Assembly: GCF_001039355.2 (NCBI RefSeq) | Contig: NW_019774591.1 | Coordinates: 451,821-515,820 of the forward strand | DNA from: Lingula anatina | Lineage: Eukaryota; Brachiopoda; Lingulata; Lingulida; Lingulidae | Direction of reading: 5' to 3' | DNA: 64,000 nucleotides | Shown: positions 1 through 14,100 of the stretch, one piece after another | Layout: each line of letters opens with the position of its first letter | Numbering within the stretch: the stretch's first letter is position 1 | Made by a program: the position numbers and the translations under genes | Notes under the pieces: model-generated | What the model saw: only the letters and a program-made list of their open reading frames with translations | What the model was told of the DNA's origin: nothing | Database searches by the model: none

Positions 1-9
1 AGGGGGGGG

Positions 10-40
10 GGATGGATGGATGGATGGATGGATGATGATG
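10..40. repeat. GGAT microsatellite
   Basis: Tandem GGAT units after a G-run at the window start. Confidence 0.9.
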
Positions 41-3000
41 AATAAATGTTAAGTTTGCCTTATTCAATGCTGATCTCTGAAAAGATGTAGATCATGCTGA
101 AAATGCTTGAATATTCAGTTTTATATGTTTTCATTGTATTTTTTCACTTGTATTTTTATTTGGTTCATACATGTATTTATATCATTTATCTTGCAATCTG
201 ATTTCAGGGCGCTTTTTTTTCTTTTTTTTTTTTTTTTAACTCAATGTCTCCATTTAATTTCTTCAAAATCAGCCTTTTACTAGGTACAAAAGTGTATCAC
301 TGAATCAGTGATGTTTCCTTCTGTAAATAATCAAAACCCAAGTTTGATTATAGCCACTGCTAAAAGAATCCTTGCCCATCACCACTTATCTGTTAAGCTT
401 ATCTGTGTTATGAATAATTGATTAAAGAAGTCATCATCCATATTAGGTGTTCAGAAATTTGATATATTTTTAGCTTTTATGATAGAGCCTCTGCAGAAAT
501 AGTAAACATGGAAATGGACTTTTTTTAGAACTGGGAATAATTGCCCCATCTTATTTCATTATGGCCTAGTCTCATATCTTATATTCTTTACTGGTCCTGA
601 TAAATTTGTATGACGGAGTATTTTTCAATCTGTATTCTTAAGTCATATTATCTGGAAATCTAAATTTGATATCACTCAGGGTTCTTTCCTAAATATTCAG
701 TACTTATCAATAGTTTTCAGCATTGTTATGTTCACAGTCATTCCTTTGGTGTATGTAAAAAAAAAAAATAGGAAAAAATATCAAATGATTTTTATAGTAG
801 CAGAACAGACAATCTTTTCATCAACAATTATAAGCAGAACATAAGAAAAAGATAAGAAAAATATATTTTTGGAACTCTCTGTAGTTTTCAAATTTATTTC
901 TATCCAGGTACCCAACCAACATGACTTGGAATATATTGATCTTCTGTCTCGTATTATACAAGTTTGTGTGGCGATCATTTAAGATGAGTGGGAAGAGAAG
1001 GGAAGGGAGGGGGGGGGGACAGCTCTGAAAACAGTAACAGCATTTTGTATACTGATTTTTTATGTTTGTGTGTAGTTTGATAGTTAGGTATAATAATGCA
1101 GGTGCAATGATGAAAATCCAGAAAAGAAGAGAAAAATATTGCAAGTATTGTTTATATATATACCAATATACGTGAGTTGTTACAATCGCTACTGTTGTAC
1201 ATATGTTGCAGAAATATAAAAACAAACATCGAATAAAATTTGCTAATAAACCAGAAAGGAAATTGCTCTTTACATGGAATCTACGTACAGTCGTATCTTT
1301 TCTTTATAAAATGCAATAGATAGTGAAGAACTGTATGGAGCAAGGGGGGGGGGGGAGAGGCAAACAATAAGTACAACAAAGCTAAATATCTGTTGACTGA
1401 ACTTAGCCACGTTCTGGGAATGGATCTGAGCATATGAGGAGGGGAGAATAGATTTTTATTATAGGGGGCACAGAAAAGCAGACACTGTGAAGGCCATCCT
1501 TTAGATATCAACTGAGAAACAGATCCAATAAAGTTGCTGCTTGTGCCAAGTATGTTTACCAGCCTTTCAGGGAAGATAATCAAGAATTGTAATTTCGCTT
1601 CTCCCACCTGGCTGAACGACCTGAAATTCCCACATCATTACTAACTACATCATTCGACCTGTCCTGTCTCTTTGACAAGTGGAGGGTAGAATTCCCTCAG
1701 AGAATTGGTGAATCTTACTTTTTTATTTTGATTACCTGGGAATAGAGATATTAATTCCTTGGCAATTCTCAAGAGGGCTGTCGTCGTTGTCTGACGAATC
1801 GCCATCTTGACATATCGCGCTGTAAGTAAATAGATATCAAAATGGGATGGGAAGAGAAGAATGGATTGTTTTATGGGCAAAAAATAATTTTCTAGGTGGA
1901 CGATAAATTTTGTCTTTGTGAGTTGATAAGGATAAGTTGATAAGGTCCAAGAAAATAGGTATTGGAGCTTTGATGATCAACACTACAGCATGTTACAGTA
2001 GAAGTTAATCAGTGGACAGTGGCAATATAGGAATATAGGAGTACGAGAAATTTGAAGCGCATTGCAAAACAAAAATTACATTTTTAGTAAAAAAAAAAAG
2101 GGGGGGGGGAGGGTAGCATATAGAAAGGCCTGCATTTTAGAAAAGTAATGTTGAATCTGAAAAAAAAAAAAAATGTGCGAAATCATTTTAAAAATATATT
2201 CTTCATTTTATGTAAAATTAGTAGTAACTGAGTTCACGTTTTGGTCTTGATCAGATTGCTTTAGGTTCATTTCCCACCTGAACTCTGATTGGAGGGTAGG
2301 GGACTTATTTGTGAAGCAGAAGATCATTTGATGAAGAGATTCCACAAGAAAATGTAACATGTATATCAATCATTGCAAACCCGATTTCTGTCAAACTGAA
2401 AGAGAACACAGTCTAATCACTTGATTAAAAGTCAAATAGCATTGAACTGTGTTCATAATAATACCTGCCTGAGAATTAAACCAAAAGTACTTAAATTTAT
2501 GTGAAAAGAAGACAGTTTACATGAAACAAGAGCTAATATTGGGTAAAACAAGCTTTAAACATTAGGTTTTAAGATGAAGACTGTAATGAATTGCTTGTTT
2601 GATAAAAGGAAAGGAAAAAATATCCAGATATCATTGCCCTTAGATTTTTTTTTTTACTTTTTACAAAAAGAAAAGAAAATAATCAAATTGTTAAAGTCGT
2701 GTTGCCATCATTGCAGCAAATTCTTTGTCAATCTCTAATCAGCTTTAAAATGATTCCTGAGATTCAAAGACATGATTGCCAAAAAGAAAAAAAATCAGAA
2801 ACATTTATATTCAGTGGAGAAAGATCAAAAGGAGAAAGTTTTGTGGAACTTTACATGTTACGTTTAAATCAGGCTGAGTCTGATATAATCCCCTGATCTC
2901 CTGTGTTTTGCTCATCCCTAGTGAAGGGACTTCCTAGTTACAGTGGAGGACTTTGTTATCTATGACAGATGTCAGTTATAAACACAGGCTGTTATTACAG

Positions 3001-4329
3001 ATAGTAAATCAGATTGTATTGGTTCATCTTTCAGCGAGATGAGAACTAGATATTTTCGTATCTTCTGTAGTTATTTGCTCAATTGACTGGGGCTCTCTGT
3101 CATTGCAATTTGTACCAATTTCCTCAGGATGGGAGTTATATCACTTGAATTGAGGACTCCGTATCTGACAGGTGCATCGTGGATCACGACTGTTTGTATT
3201 TTAGCAGTCATTTTGATAAATTTGGAAATAGATAAGAATTCAGATGCGTGGGACATGAAATTTGACACAGTCAAATGTAAATAATTCTGTCCACTCAGGA
3301 AGCCAGGTTGATGGACTTTTATCATGTACTTTAAGTCACAAGAGCAGCAATTTCATCAAAAAATTAATCCTTAGCTGCTTTAAAAATACACCTATCCAAC
3401 TGCACTCACGAATTTTATGCATAACAGTTAAGTCTGCTCATTTTGCAATGGACTTCCCTGAGACACTGTGTTTTAATCATAATCTAGCTGTTTTATAGTA
3501 ATTTTTTAGCGGGCAAAGAGTGCATTTAGTGCTTATGTTTTTTTTTTTTTTTAGTATGTGATATTGTAACCAGTGTCTAATCTTTAGTGGAAAAACTTAA
3601 GGAAAAGATATGTTTGTTGTGAGAGCAGGAAATTGTCAATATTAAGAATGGGAAGGAAGAAGTATTTTTTTGAAAAGAGAAAATAGGTAGAAAGGAAAAC
3701 AGATTATCATTAATTTTAAGTAAAATGTCTTTACAAAGAGGATATTAGGGAGCATTATTTATTGTAAGAAGTGGCCAGAATTTTAAAAAGAACTGAACAA
3801 CTTCTCTGCAGAACTATTGTTGACGTTTAACTTTTTCTACCAATCATAGAAATTGGAATGTTGATGATTAAAACTTGGAAAATATATTTCTAACCTTTTT
3901 GTGCTTAGTAAGTTCAGTTATCTACCTATTTTTGAAGAGAATGTTGCCAGTATTGAAAATCAATGAAAACAAGAAAGACAAAATATGTTATGCACGGTAA
4001 AGAAGATAAAAACACTTAGTGAAATAGGGATTTTGTGAAATCATTGGTGTGTGTCTGACTAGAGAATAAACATAAAAACAGTGGGTCCATAATGGAGTAT
4101 TTCTTTCATGGGAGTTATGAAAAAAGGACAGTAAAGGAAGTGAATCTCCGCATGTATTTATACCATGCAACGGGGAGCTAATCTTATTGATTAGTTAAAT
4201 GATGAAAGCTTTGTGCCATTTCCTGGACTAATTGCAATGTCCAGGTATCTAACTGATCAGTGAAGGGAGACGGCATCCTCTTCTGTTGTTGGAGCTATTT
4301 GTTTTGGTCATGTGATAAGCTTATTACTG

Positions 4330-4331
<2 letters not shown>

Positions 4332-4366
<35 letters not shown>
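4332..4366. repeat. (CT)n microsatellite
   Basis: About 17 CT units; creates a spurious Leu-Ser ORF. Confidence 0.95.
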
Positions 4367-4369
<3 letters not shown>

Positions 4370-5750
4370 CATTTATCAGTTCTAGGGATAAGCCTGTAGG
4401 TTTTTTTTTTGGTGGTGGGGGTGGGAGGGGGGGGGAGGTAATTCAGAGTGACAAGTTAATCATTCAAACACATCACCTGGAATTTGGCAGTTTATCTCCC
4501 AGAAGTTCTTCATCTCAGCGACTTCTATTACAACGTCTCTAATGGGGAGGAACAAAGACTTAAGTCTCTAAGTCAATTCTCCATTATTTAGTTAAATCCC
4601 CCGAAGGAAAAGAACAGACCCTTAGCTTTTCTCTCTTGCTCCTTTTAATGAAAGCAAGGGAACATCTTTTATGTTGTTTGTATATTATAATAGTAAGTTA
4701 ATGGTTACAAACAAAGAATTAGACATTATGTCAATTTTCCATGCATGTTGTCAATCCCCTAGAGGAAAACAACAGGCCTCTAAGTTCCCTGCATCCTTTT
4801 ATTGAAATAATTATGGGAGCATCTTTCTATGTGTATTGTACATGTGAAGTGTGGTATACCTAAAAGGTGAGGCATCTCCAGTAATTTATTGACAGCATCT
4901 TGTTGTTTGTCAGCAATTAGTTGCACAAATAAAGGTGACTAGAATCAATTCGGATGATTGACACAGTTTAACAGATCTCGCCTCTGGGGAGGACTCTGAT
5001 ACGATTGACCCCACACTTAAATATTGACAGCACCGAAACGGGAACAATTGTACCTGGGGACAAAAGGATGAGGGAGACAAAAGTGGCAGTGAATGCCTCA
5101 TTGGGCTCACCAGAGGGAGTGAAAAGAGTCTTTGTGACCGCCAACAGGTTTCTGAGTCCAACCACGCTTTGTTGGGTAATCAAGTCTTTGGAAACAGTCA
5201 CATGCTTGATAAATATGAAAATGCGCTAATCATGCTATTGGGAAATGTTATATGGCAGTTTTAGAAGAAGATGTCACAGTTTGTGAGAATTTTACCAGTT
5301 GCTCGCAAACTGATGCAGATGGCTGTTTTGAACTAAGTCAGGCATAGATATTTTTTGTTTGAAATGATCACAATTATCCCCTCTTATCTCCTTCATATTT
5401 AAAAGGTGCATTAACTGCAAGTCATGCCCAAAAGACTTAGGAATATAATGTGCGTTATGATACATACATGTAGGTTCTTCTATTTCAATTTACATTAAAA
5501 AATTCATTGATTTGGCAGAAATTATTTATAAGTTGTAAGATGACTGATAATGAATAGCATAAGTGCTCAGATTAACTCTGCAGTGTAAGCTTTTGTTTTC
5601 TCCACTCCCCCCTCCACAGTCCACCAAAATTCACCCCCCCCTCCCCATGCACACACACCTCGAGTTCCCTTAGAAAATGCACAGATTTCAAAAAGGCACT
5701 GAATTAGATAATCTATCTCAGCAGCTTTTGATGATATTAAACATAATATG

Positions 5751-5996
5751 CTTTTCTTTTTACGTGATTTTCCTATGAAAATGCCGAAAATCAAAAAGTC
5801 TCAACAGTCAAAATGGCAAGTAATATTCCATAGTAGAAATGATCAGCAACCCTGTATAGTAATAATATGNATAAGGTCTTTTCTTTTTACGTGATTTTCC
5901 TATGAAAATGCCGAAAATCAAAAAGTCTCAACAGTCAAAATGGCATGTAATATTCCAAAGTAGAAATGATCGGCAACCCTGTATAGTAATAATATG
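5751..5996. other. Unmerged contig overlap around gap N at 5870
   Basis: About 119 bp before the N (from 5751) is repeated after it (5877-5996) with three or so substitutions: allelic contig ends. Confidence 0.8.
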
Positions 5997-6216
5997 CCTG
6001 AAGCAGCAAGCAGAGATTTCATAGAATAGGATGGCTATGGATAATTCTCCTGGGGATGACTATTGAGTTAAGGTTTTATGGACCATGTAATCAAATCAAT
6101 TCTCTAATTACTTTGCTAGTTTAACATCTACTGAGATAGGATTTAATTAAGGGCACAGCAGTATAGGGATTCTACTCGACATGCAAAGAGACTGATCTTA
6201 TTTACTATAATCTGTG

Positions 6217-6219
<3 letters not shown>

Positions 6220-6253
<34 letters not shown>
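6220..6253. repeat. (AG)n microsatellite
   Basis: About 17 AG units; a second array lies at 6377-6411. Confidence 0.95.
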
Positions 6254-6255
<2 letters not shown>

Positions 6256-6374
6256 GGTGGACAGAAAGAGAAATAAAAAGGACTAGACGATGCAATAATA
6301 AGGGGACAGTGAAGGGAATGAGAAGTTGTGAGAGAACTGGGTAGAAGCGAAGAGATTGGATGATGTGAGAGAAA

Positions 6375-6376
<2 letters not shown>

Positions 6377-6411
<35 letters not shown>
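6377..6411. repeat. (AG)n microsatellite
   Basis: Second GA array in this 200-bp stretch. Confidence 0.95.
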
Positions 6412-6420
<9 letters not shown>

Positions 6421-6869
6421 CATGATGTATCTGTCATCACAATTTCTCCATGTTATTTAAGTTCTCAACTTTAAAATGTCACCTGTATATTCCTTCCCCA
6501 TCCTGAGCCATTGGTCAGTCTTCTACTTATTACCTGACATCATGGTTATCACCTCAAACCCACACAACTCCATACGGCAGAACAGGACAAATTGCCAAAT
6601 TGGCAGATAAAGAATCATTACCTAAAACTGTGGGGAATTAACCATTGGACCCCTGGGAGCTTAATCCCTGGGATTGGGTTGACACATTACATAAGAGCTA
6701 AACACTGTCTTCCGGGAGACAGCCGAGTGCGTCTGTCGCAATTTTCTCAGTTTGAGATGAGGATATTCGTCGAAGTACATGCCAGAGTTGTCATTTTGTG
6801 CTTTAGACAAATGTCAGTTTTTCTGGTCTGTGATGGACGTTCTGCTTGTCTCTCACTCAGGATGCTCGT

Positions 6870-6991
6870 GTCACAGGAAAGATGAAATATGGCTGCAAAA
6901 TAATTGAAATTATTAGGAGCTCTTCTTTTTGTCACAGGGAACATGAAATATGGTTGTAAAATAATTGAAATTATTAGGAGTTCTTCTTTTT
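6870..6991. repeat. 61-bp tandem duplication
   Basis: GTCACAGG..A.ATGAAATATG followed by an AATAATTGAAATTATTAGGAG block occurs at 6870 and 6931, with few differences. Confidence 0.8.
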
Positions 6992-8290
6992 TTCCCTCTG
7001 AAATGTTGTTTTTACATGATTTGAATAATTTAAGACTCTTCTGTTTAGGGGATTATTTATTGGTCTTTTTTATGCTCATTTTTAATAAAATGTACCTAAA
7101 CGCTACTGGCATTTTTATAGCCTTTTTTTTATATCATTTTCACATTTTTTATCTGTTTTAAGATCTTTGAAGGATATATTTTTGCCACAGGATTTTGTGT
7201 GTAATTTGCACTAACAAGATGTCATATTTGCAGTCAAACAAAATTAATTTTTTTAAACACTCCTCTTTTCCTTGAGATTCATATTCATGTATTCTTGGCA
7301 TATTGACATTTTCTATAAGGGACACAGAGTCAGAGCTTGAAGACTCTCAAGATGACTTCCACATATTTTTTAAAAATTCATAGACATGATCTCTCGATTA
7401 CAAGAAGAAATCAGAGAGAAAATGTGGCACTGTCTTTGTCATGGGGTGTCAAACGTGATTCATAGTGGAAGTGAAATGCAAGCAGATTAGGAAACCAAGC
7501 ATATCAGACAGAGATGATGGCGCATTCAATTTTGGTGATCCACTCTCCCATAGTCTTGTGATATTCTGAAAATATGGGGACCTGAATGCTCTTTCCAAAA
7601 CCGTGGCATTGTCATTTGCATGTTAAGTACTTTTCTTTCAATTATCTACCACTGATCCTTACTACTAAACATTCTTCTAAAAAAATGAGAAAGAAAGAGC
7701 GAGAGAGGAGGAATTTAAGGAATTAATTTTTTTTTTTTTGGGGGGGGGGAGAGTGGGGTTGGGAAAGGAGAGATAGTAATGACTCCAAATAGGGATGGGG
7801 TGATGTGGGTCATTTGCATTTGATATATATATATATGCTCACACATATGAACTTTCTGGATGATGTAAGAAAACTGTTTGAATATTGCCTTCCCTTCTTT
7901 CTGAATAATTAATGCTAATGAAGTACGTTATTTTACAAAACACTCATACTGAAAATTGTTTCATACAAAATGAGCTATTTCTTTAAAACTTAAAATGATT
8001 CCCCAATGTACATAATCAGCTTCAATGTAGAAAATCACATAAGAGGCGACATTACAGTGCATCAGTGGAGTGAGACAGAACAGATGCTGTTTTGTTTCTT
8101 TTTTGGTTTCCGTTTTACACAAAATTACTTCTGAAAGATGTATCTCAGCACCAGTGTCTGGACATCTGCCTATAGTTGACATTGGGGGCAGTGGACCATA
8201 TGTGTGTATGTTCATGAGATCTGTTAGTGCTTTGACTCGATATGTGGAGAACTTTATTTTGCAAAGGACAGGAGAGGCAAAGCTGAGCAG

Positions 8291-8292
<2 letters not shown>

Positions 8293-8334
<42 letters not shown>
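8293..8334. repeat. (AG)n microsatellite
   Basis: About 21 AG units. Confidence 0.95.
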
Positions 8335-8338
<4 letters not shown>

Positions 8339-11021
8339 GGGGATTGATTCTGATTTAGCAAGGAAGACCAGAAAGAAAAATTTTTGAAAAAAATTTCATT
8401 TGCTTTAAAGAAATGCCATTTGCTTTGAAGAAAGAAAAAAATTATAAACCATGACCAGTAGCTAAAAGAACAGTTGAGGGGTTGGAACAGTACGTAAGAC
8501 TAGGAATGAATAGTTGTTTTAGGGAATGTTTCAAATAGTTTTGAACTCAGTTTGCCCCAAGAGAATGCCTATACTGATGCTTATAGCCTTGAGTTGATAC
8601 CTACTGAAAGAAAGTTTGTTTTCTGAGACCAAATTACAATATCATATTCCACATGTGGGTTCACACTAGAAACAAGTCGATTGGTTCCTGCAGTGGCCTC
8701 CTTTATGACATCATCTGGCCAGACTAAAGTGAACTGACAGGTGTCAGCTAAGCAGGAGCACACCATTGCACAACTTCATGCCTTTTGCTGGGCTGGTGAC
8801 CTAATGGATCACCACACTGTGTTGATGGTGTCATTTACTATAGAACCGGTTCTTTTTTCTCTTGTGTGAACTCTGTCAAGATCCCCATCATGTCTGGCCT
8901 CAGTTGAACTCTCCTCTGTGGCAAGAACATGAATGGAAGTTAGAGCAGGTTGACTGAAAGAGAAATGTTTCCAATTTTCTTTTCATTAAAAATGTTTTAC
9001 TGAATTTGATGCACTTTACTTATGTGGCATTGGAATAAGTCTTTTTGCTGCCAAGCTTTGGGTTGATTCCATAACAAAGATGATTGGAAGACCTCTGCAC
9101 CCAAAAATGCAAGGTCTGCCATGATATATGTTCTGTGAAGCAGTTTCTTCTTATGACTCTCAATACTTGAAGAAAGACAAAAAGTCCAAAATGGCATAAT
9201 TGCGATTTCAAATGGTCCATTTCCTACAGACATTTCTACATTTCAGTGCTTTAAAAAAGCCAACTAATGCAAGAAACTTTCCCATTTAGATTCCACCACA
9301 TTCAAAAAGATCAAAAGATAAAAAAAGAACAATATGCATTCCATAATATGTGATATAACCCTTGCGAATTAGGTGCGAACAATTTTTTTTTCAACAGCCC
9401 CATCACAGTACATGGGAACACTATTAGCAAACTCTTATACTGATGTATCTCCAATGCTGTCACTGGGAGACATACGATGGCAGCATCATTGCCCACTTAT
9501 TGACAGTTTGGGCCCTGTGAAACTCATTCTCTTGTGAAATTTATGTGGGATAGGTTAGCCTACGGTATAGAGAACGGCCATATAGTGTCTGCGCCACAGC
9601 GGGAGAAGTGATCTGGCAAATGGCTGCACAGCTGCCTCGCACTGTGAAACATGCAGGAGAGGAGACTTAGTGATCTATGGTGAAATTCGTGGGGGAGAAC
9701 ATGTTTGCCACTAGCTAAGCGTAAAGAGCCACTATTACATATGGTTGTAATAGACCTTTAAAAGATGTTTTTTATCATCTGATGAATAAATTTATGCTCC
9801 TCTGTTCTGGAGAGCTCAGGAGAGGTTGACAATTTTGATTTCTCTTGGCTTCCGTTTGTAGTCTCAAATCATTTGATTTCTTTTCTAATCATCAGTAATA
9901 TTCAACGTTGTTTACTGCATTATGTAAAGAAATGTTTTCTTTTTCTTTTTTTTTATTTTTTGAGGACAACAATTTCCATGATTGTCAAAACTTACATTTC
10001 TTTGAAAACTATTGTAGACAGTGTGTTATAATTACCAATCAAAAATATATACCATACAAAGCCAGTATTGGCTGCTAGAAGAATGCAGCATTTATTAGAT
10101 AATTTCATAAACAAAGTCTTTCATTGGGCTAGATTGGTATATTTTCTTCTGTCAACATTTCAGTTCAACAAGGTTACCAGATAATCAGTTCTATATAAAG
10201 AATAAAAAATATTATAAATTAACAAAATAAGAAGCCAATGTGGCCTCTGAAGGAAGAAATATGCAGACTCTGTCTTACCAGTCATTCCAGTCACAGGGCG
10301 ATAAACAATATTATCAGATACTGAAGATTTACAAAGGAAGTAGTGCACTTATGAGGTCTCACTGGCATATAGGTCAAAGGATTTTGAAATTTTGTTTCTT
10401 GACTTATGTTATCAAAACATTGGTAAATTAGAAAAGTATGATGTTAATTTGATTGATTACCTTATTTCTTTTGATTTATTGTTGAAAGTTACTGTTAACA
10501 GCAAAATTAATGAAAAATATTCATACTGAATATAGAATAAAAGGACGTTGTCAGACTTTTCATTTCATATTTAAAAAAAAATTCTTCATTATATCCAATC
10601 CTATTTGTTTGTTTGTTAGCCAACAAGTGGTTAATTTTTAAAAGGATTAAAAATCTTCATTAAAATGTGCAAGTATTAGTCTTTACAATTCACCAGATTG
10701 TAAGATTTATGCTAAACAAGGAGTTTATACCATGTGCCCCTTGTCTTTTTAAATTGGAATTTGCTTCGTCTTATCTTTATGGTGCAAACCACTGCTGAGC
10801 CCTTCCTGTGAAGCTGCCAACTCAACATAGGCACTGACACCAACTAGAGAGCGCTCTCTTGAACAGGTGTTTGTTCAACTCATCCGAGGCAAGAGAGCTT
10901 AAACAAGTTATTATCAATAATTTTTTTACTTAAATATTCAGTTAGATAAAGCATTTGTCATATATTTTGGTTAGTTGTATTATTTCATGGACAAAACAAC
11001 CAAAGTTATTTTTGTCTGTGG

Positions 11022-11121
<100 letters not shown>

Positions 11122-14100
11122 TGCAGTGGAACTCAGTGGAGGTGTTTCCTCAAACAGGTGTCTGCTAATCCAGGAAAAGTTAATAAGATGACATTTCATT
11201 TTTTTTTTCTTCAAGAATAGAACTTAATTCAAAATTAGGGTAAAATACACACATTTTGTCAAGGTGCAAATACATCTTGAATATGGAATAATGACAGTGG
11301 CAGGATGCTTTCTTAGAACATCAGCTTAACAACAGACGAGTTTTTTCTACATTTTTAGTCGTTTCAGATGACCTGGTCTCAGTTGAAGGCCTGTGTAGGG
11401 TGATATAAATGGGGCAGATTAGGGTACAAAATTTTGTGAAAAAAAGTCTTGGTTAATAATATGACAGACTCCACATGGAAGCCTGGAGATTGTAGACTAG
11501 GGCTTAGGAAGATGGTCCTTCGTTTCTGATTGCTGGTTTCCGTTCTGGAATAGCTGATGTCCGTGGAGTGCCATCGAGAGACCAAAGATGAAAAGATTTT
11601 TTCTCCTTCAAAATTCAATAAATTGCTGTGGTCAAAAAAATAACCAAATGTGGCGAGAGATAATGACAGTTTAATTGGCATTTGGTGTTCCTTGGTTTAT
11701 GCATTTCTGTACCTGAACTGAATGTTACTCATTATCAAAAACTTGTTAATTGAAAGAATTTTATTTTAAGGATTTTTTAATATGTTCTTTTGAAAAATGT
11801 TTCTGTTCTTTATTAAGTGTCATATGATAGGTTCTACATGCTAGAAATAAATTTTCTCTTTACAATGGTACCTAGGAAATATGTTTTTGATGGAACACAA
11901 CTAATAATTTCATTTTATTTATGAAGTTCAACATAACAAGCAGAAACATGCAAGATTAGTTCCAAGAAAGGGTAAAATTGCCAAAAACAAATAGAAAATA
12001 TAGTGAAATACTGCCAAACACGAAATGAGATGTAGCCAACTTGGCAGCAAGCTGTTTACAGAAATTATCCACATTAGGAGAGGAAAGGGGTTGGACAAAA
12101 CAAAGTGGATTCATATCAAGTTGTGTTGTTTCACAATACACTTCTGGTGTTGAAACAAGGGATAGAAATTACGTCTTATCAGAGAATAAAAAGAAAGTAT
12201 GCTAAAACATAACAGACTTCATTCTCCAGTTCCAAAAATAGTACTTTTACTTATAAGTTTAGCAGCAAAGATGAGCAGATTGTCTTCGAGAAGTATCACA
12301 GCCCCAAAAATGGAGAATTTGTGTTGAAACTATTTAAACCAAGAAGAAGCATGTTCACATTCTCACCAAGACCAGATATATAAACTGAGTAAACATGAGT
12401 ATATATGACATTAAATTGTATTCAGGCTTCAACACTAGCTGTCCAGCAATATGAAGTTTAAGTTAAACCAGAATGTCTGAATTTATTTATGCGTAGAGTG
12501 AGCATTCAAAGCTCTCTATGTGTGATCATATGGCTTTAAGACAAACTCAAAGAAGTTGTTTCCTTAGCGTAAAGGGCTCTGTCTTTTAGTCACCAAGAGG
12601 AGATGCTCTCTTTAGAAGAAGTAGATATTCAATTTATACCACTACATAGTGATGGTCTTTTTGGCATTAGGAGTTCTGCAACATGTTTGGCAGTGAGAAC
12701 TACTCCTGTCTCTGCCAGAAAGCTGGTTTCTCGGTGAGAGGAGATTTTCACTCTTCGAGCAAAGGGCTCTTGGTTTATGTTTAGCACTGAGAAGAGATTC
12801 TCTCTCTGCGGGAGGAAATGTCTTTTATTGCTTGTATCCTCAGATTCATGATCTTGCCATCTGTTCGCAGGATCAACTGCGGGAGTGATAAATGTGGGAT
12901 AAGAGTTGTCCTCCCCTCGTTCTCTTCATTCTCGCTGTGTAAAAGCACTTAACTTTGGCTGTAAATTACTGACTTCTCGGTGATGAACACTTGTTTGTCA
13001 GGAAAAATTTAAGGAGGCAAATTTTTGGTGGGAAAATATTTTCTGGAAGATTATTCATCTTTTTTTTTCCATCCTTATATCTGATGAAGCCTTATCAGAA
13101 AAATTTGAGGAGTTGCATTTTGGTGAGAAAGGATTTTCTCGACAATTTGTTTCTTTTAGATTATTGATGATATAGGATTTGAGAACCCCTCTTTCAGTAA
13201 AACAAGAAGAATGTGTAGGGAGAGTATTTGATGAGGAAATCATTATGGAACGTATTCTTTTAAAAATGTACATTTTTATATTTATTTTATTTTTATGTAA
13301 AATTTCACAATTGTGGAGGGTGTGTGCAGGTGAAAATTTGAAGGGAGACTTTTTTTGTCAGACAGTTTCTTCGATTGCCATAGAAAAAGAAAAAACATTT
13401 GTGTGTCAGCAAAAAATCAGCATTTTGGAGTGTTTGTGCCACGGCATGTGCCTTCTTTGCCCTTTTGCAGATTCAAGATGATACAAGTGTCGCCGTTGCT
13501 GGTGGCCATATTGTTTAAGCTGTTGTTTTCATGTGATATGATTGAACTGTGCGATGCTACTTAAGTTGGGGATAAATTTCTCAGAAAAGCCTTGGGAATT
13601 TTCAGAATGTGAAAAAGGTGATTTGTGTTCAGTAGGCTGTAATTAATCTTGTTTACAAGTGCAGCATCAAACATGGTCCTCTGATATGTTCGCCATTATT
13701 CTTCAGGGGCTATCTGAAGAGACTAAGAGTAAACTAAGTGTATTACATGATATTGCAGTTAGTAAATAATTAAGAAATCAAATCCTTTCAATTCAATTAT
13801 TACTGAAAGTAAAAAACAAAGTTGCAAGTTAATTTTAATTTACCCAGGTTAAAAGTAAGACCATTAGGCAATAAACTATATTGTGTCTGATAAAACTGTA
13901 ACCTTACCACCATGTCTTCAAGTGCAAATTTAAACAAGTGTATAGACAAAAAACAGTGAAAAAGGAAAACACAGCAGTTTTAACCACAAAGATATCAGAC
14001 CTTGTTGAAAAAGAATCTTAGCACTTCTTGAAGTGATTTTCTGTAAAAACCACATCGTCAACACTGTGTAATGGAAGAGGTCCCGCAATTGTGGTCGACA

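Noticed and set aside
4910-5229. Overlapping ORFs on both strands near 5 kb
   Set aside because: 70-83 residues, no recognisable family, no splice or promoter context. The open frames may only reflect a less AT-rich stretch, possibly a conserved non-coding block.
13055-13564. Possible zinc-finger-like or secreted small proteins near 13.1-13.5 kb
   Set aside because: Frames are short, overlap each other on both strands and show no Cys/His spacing or signal plus partner exon.
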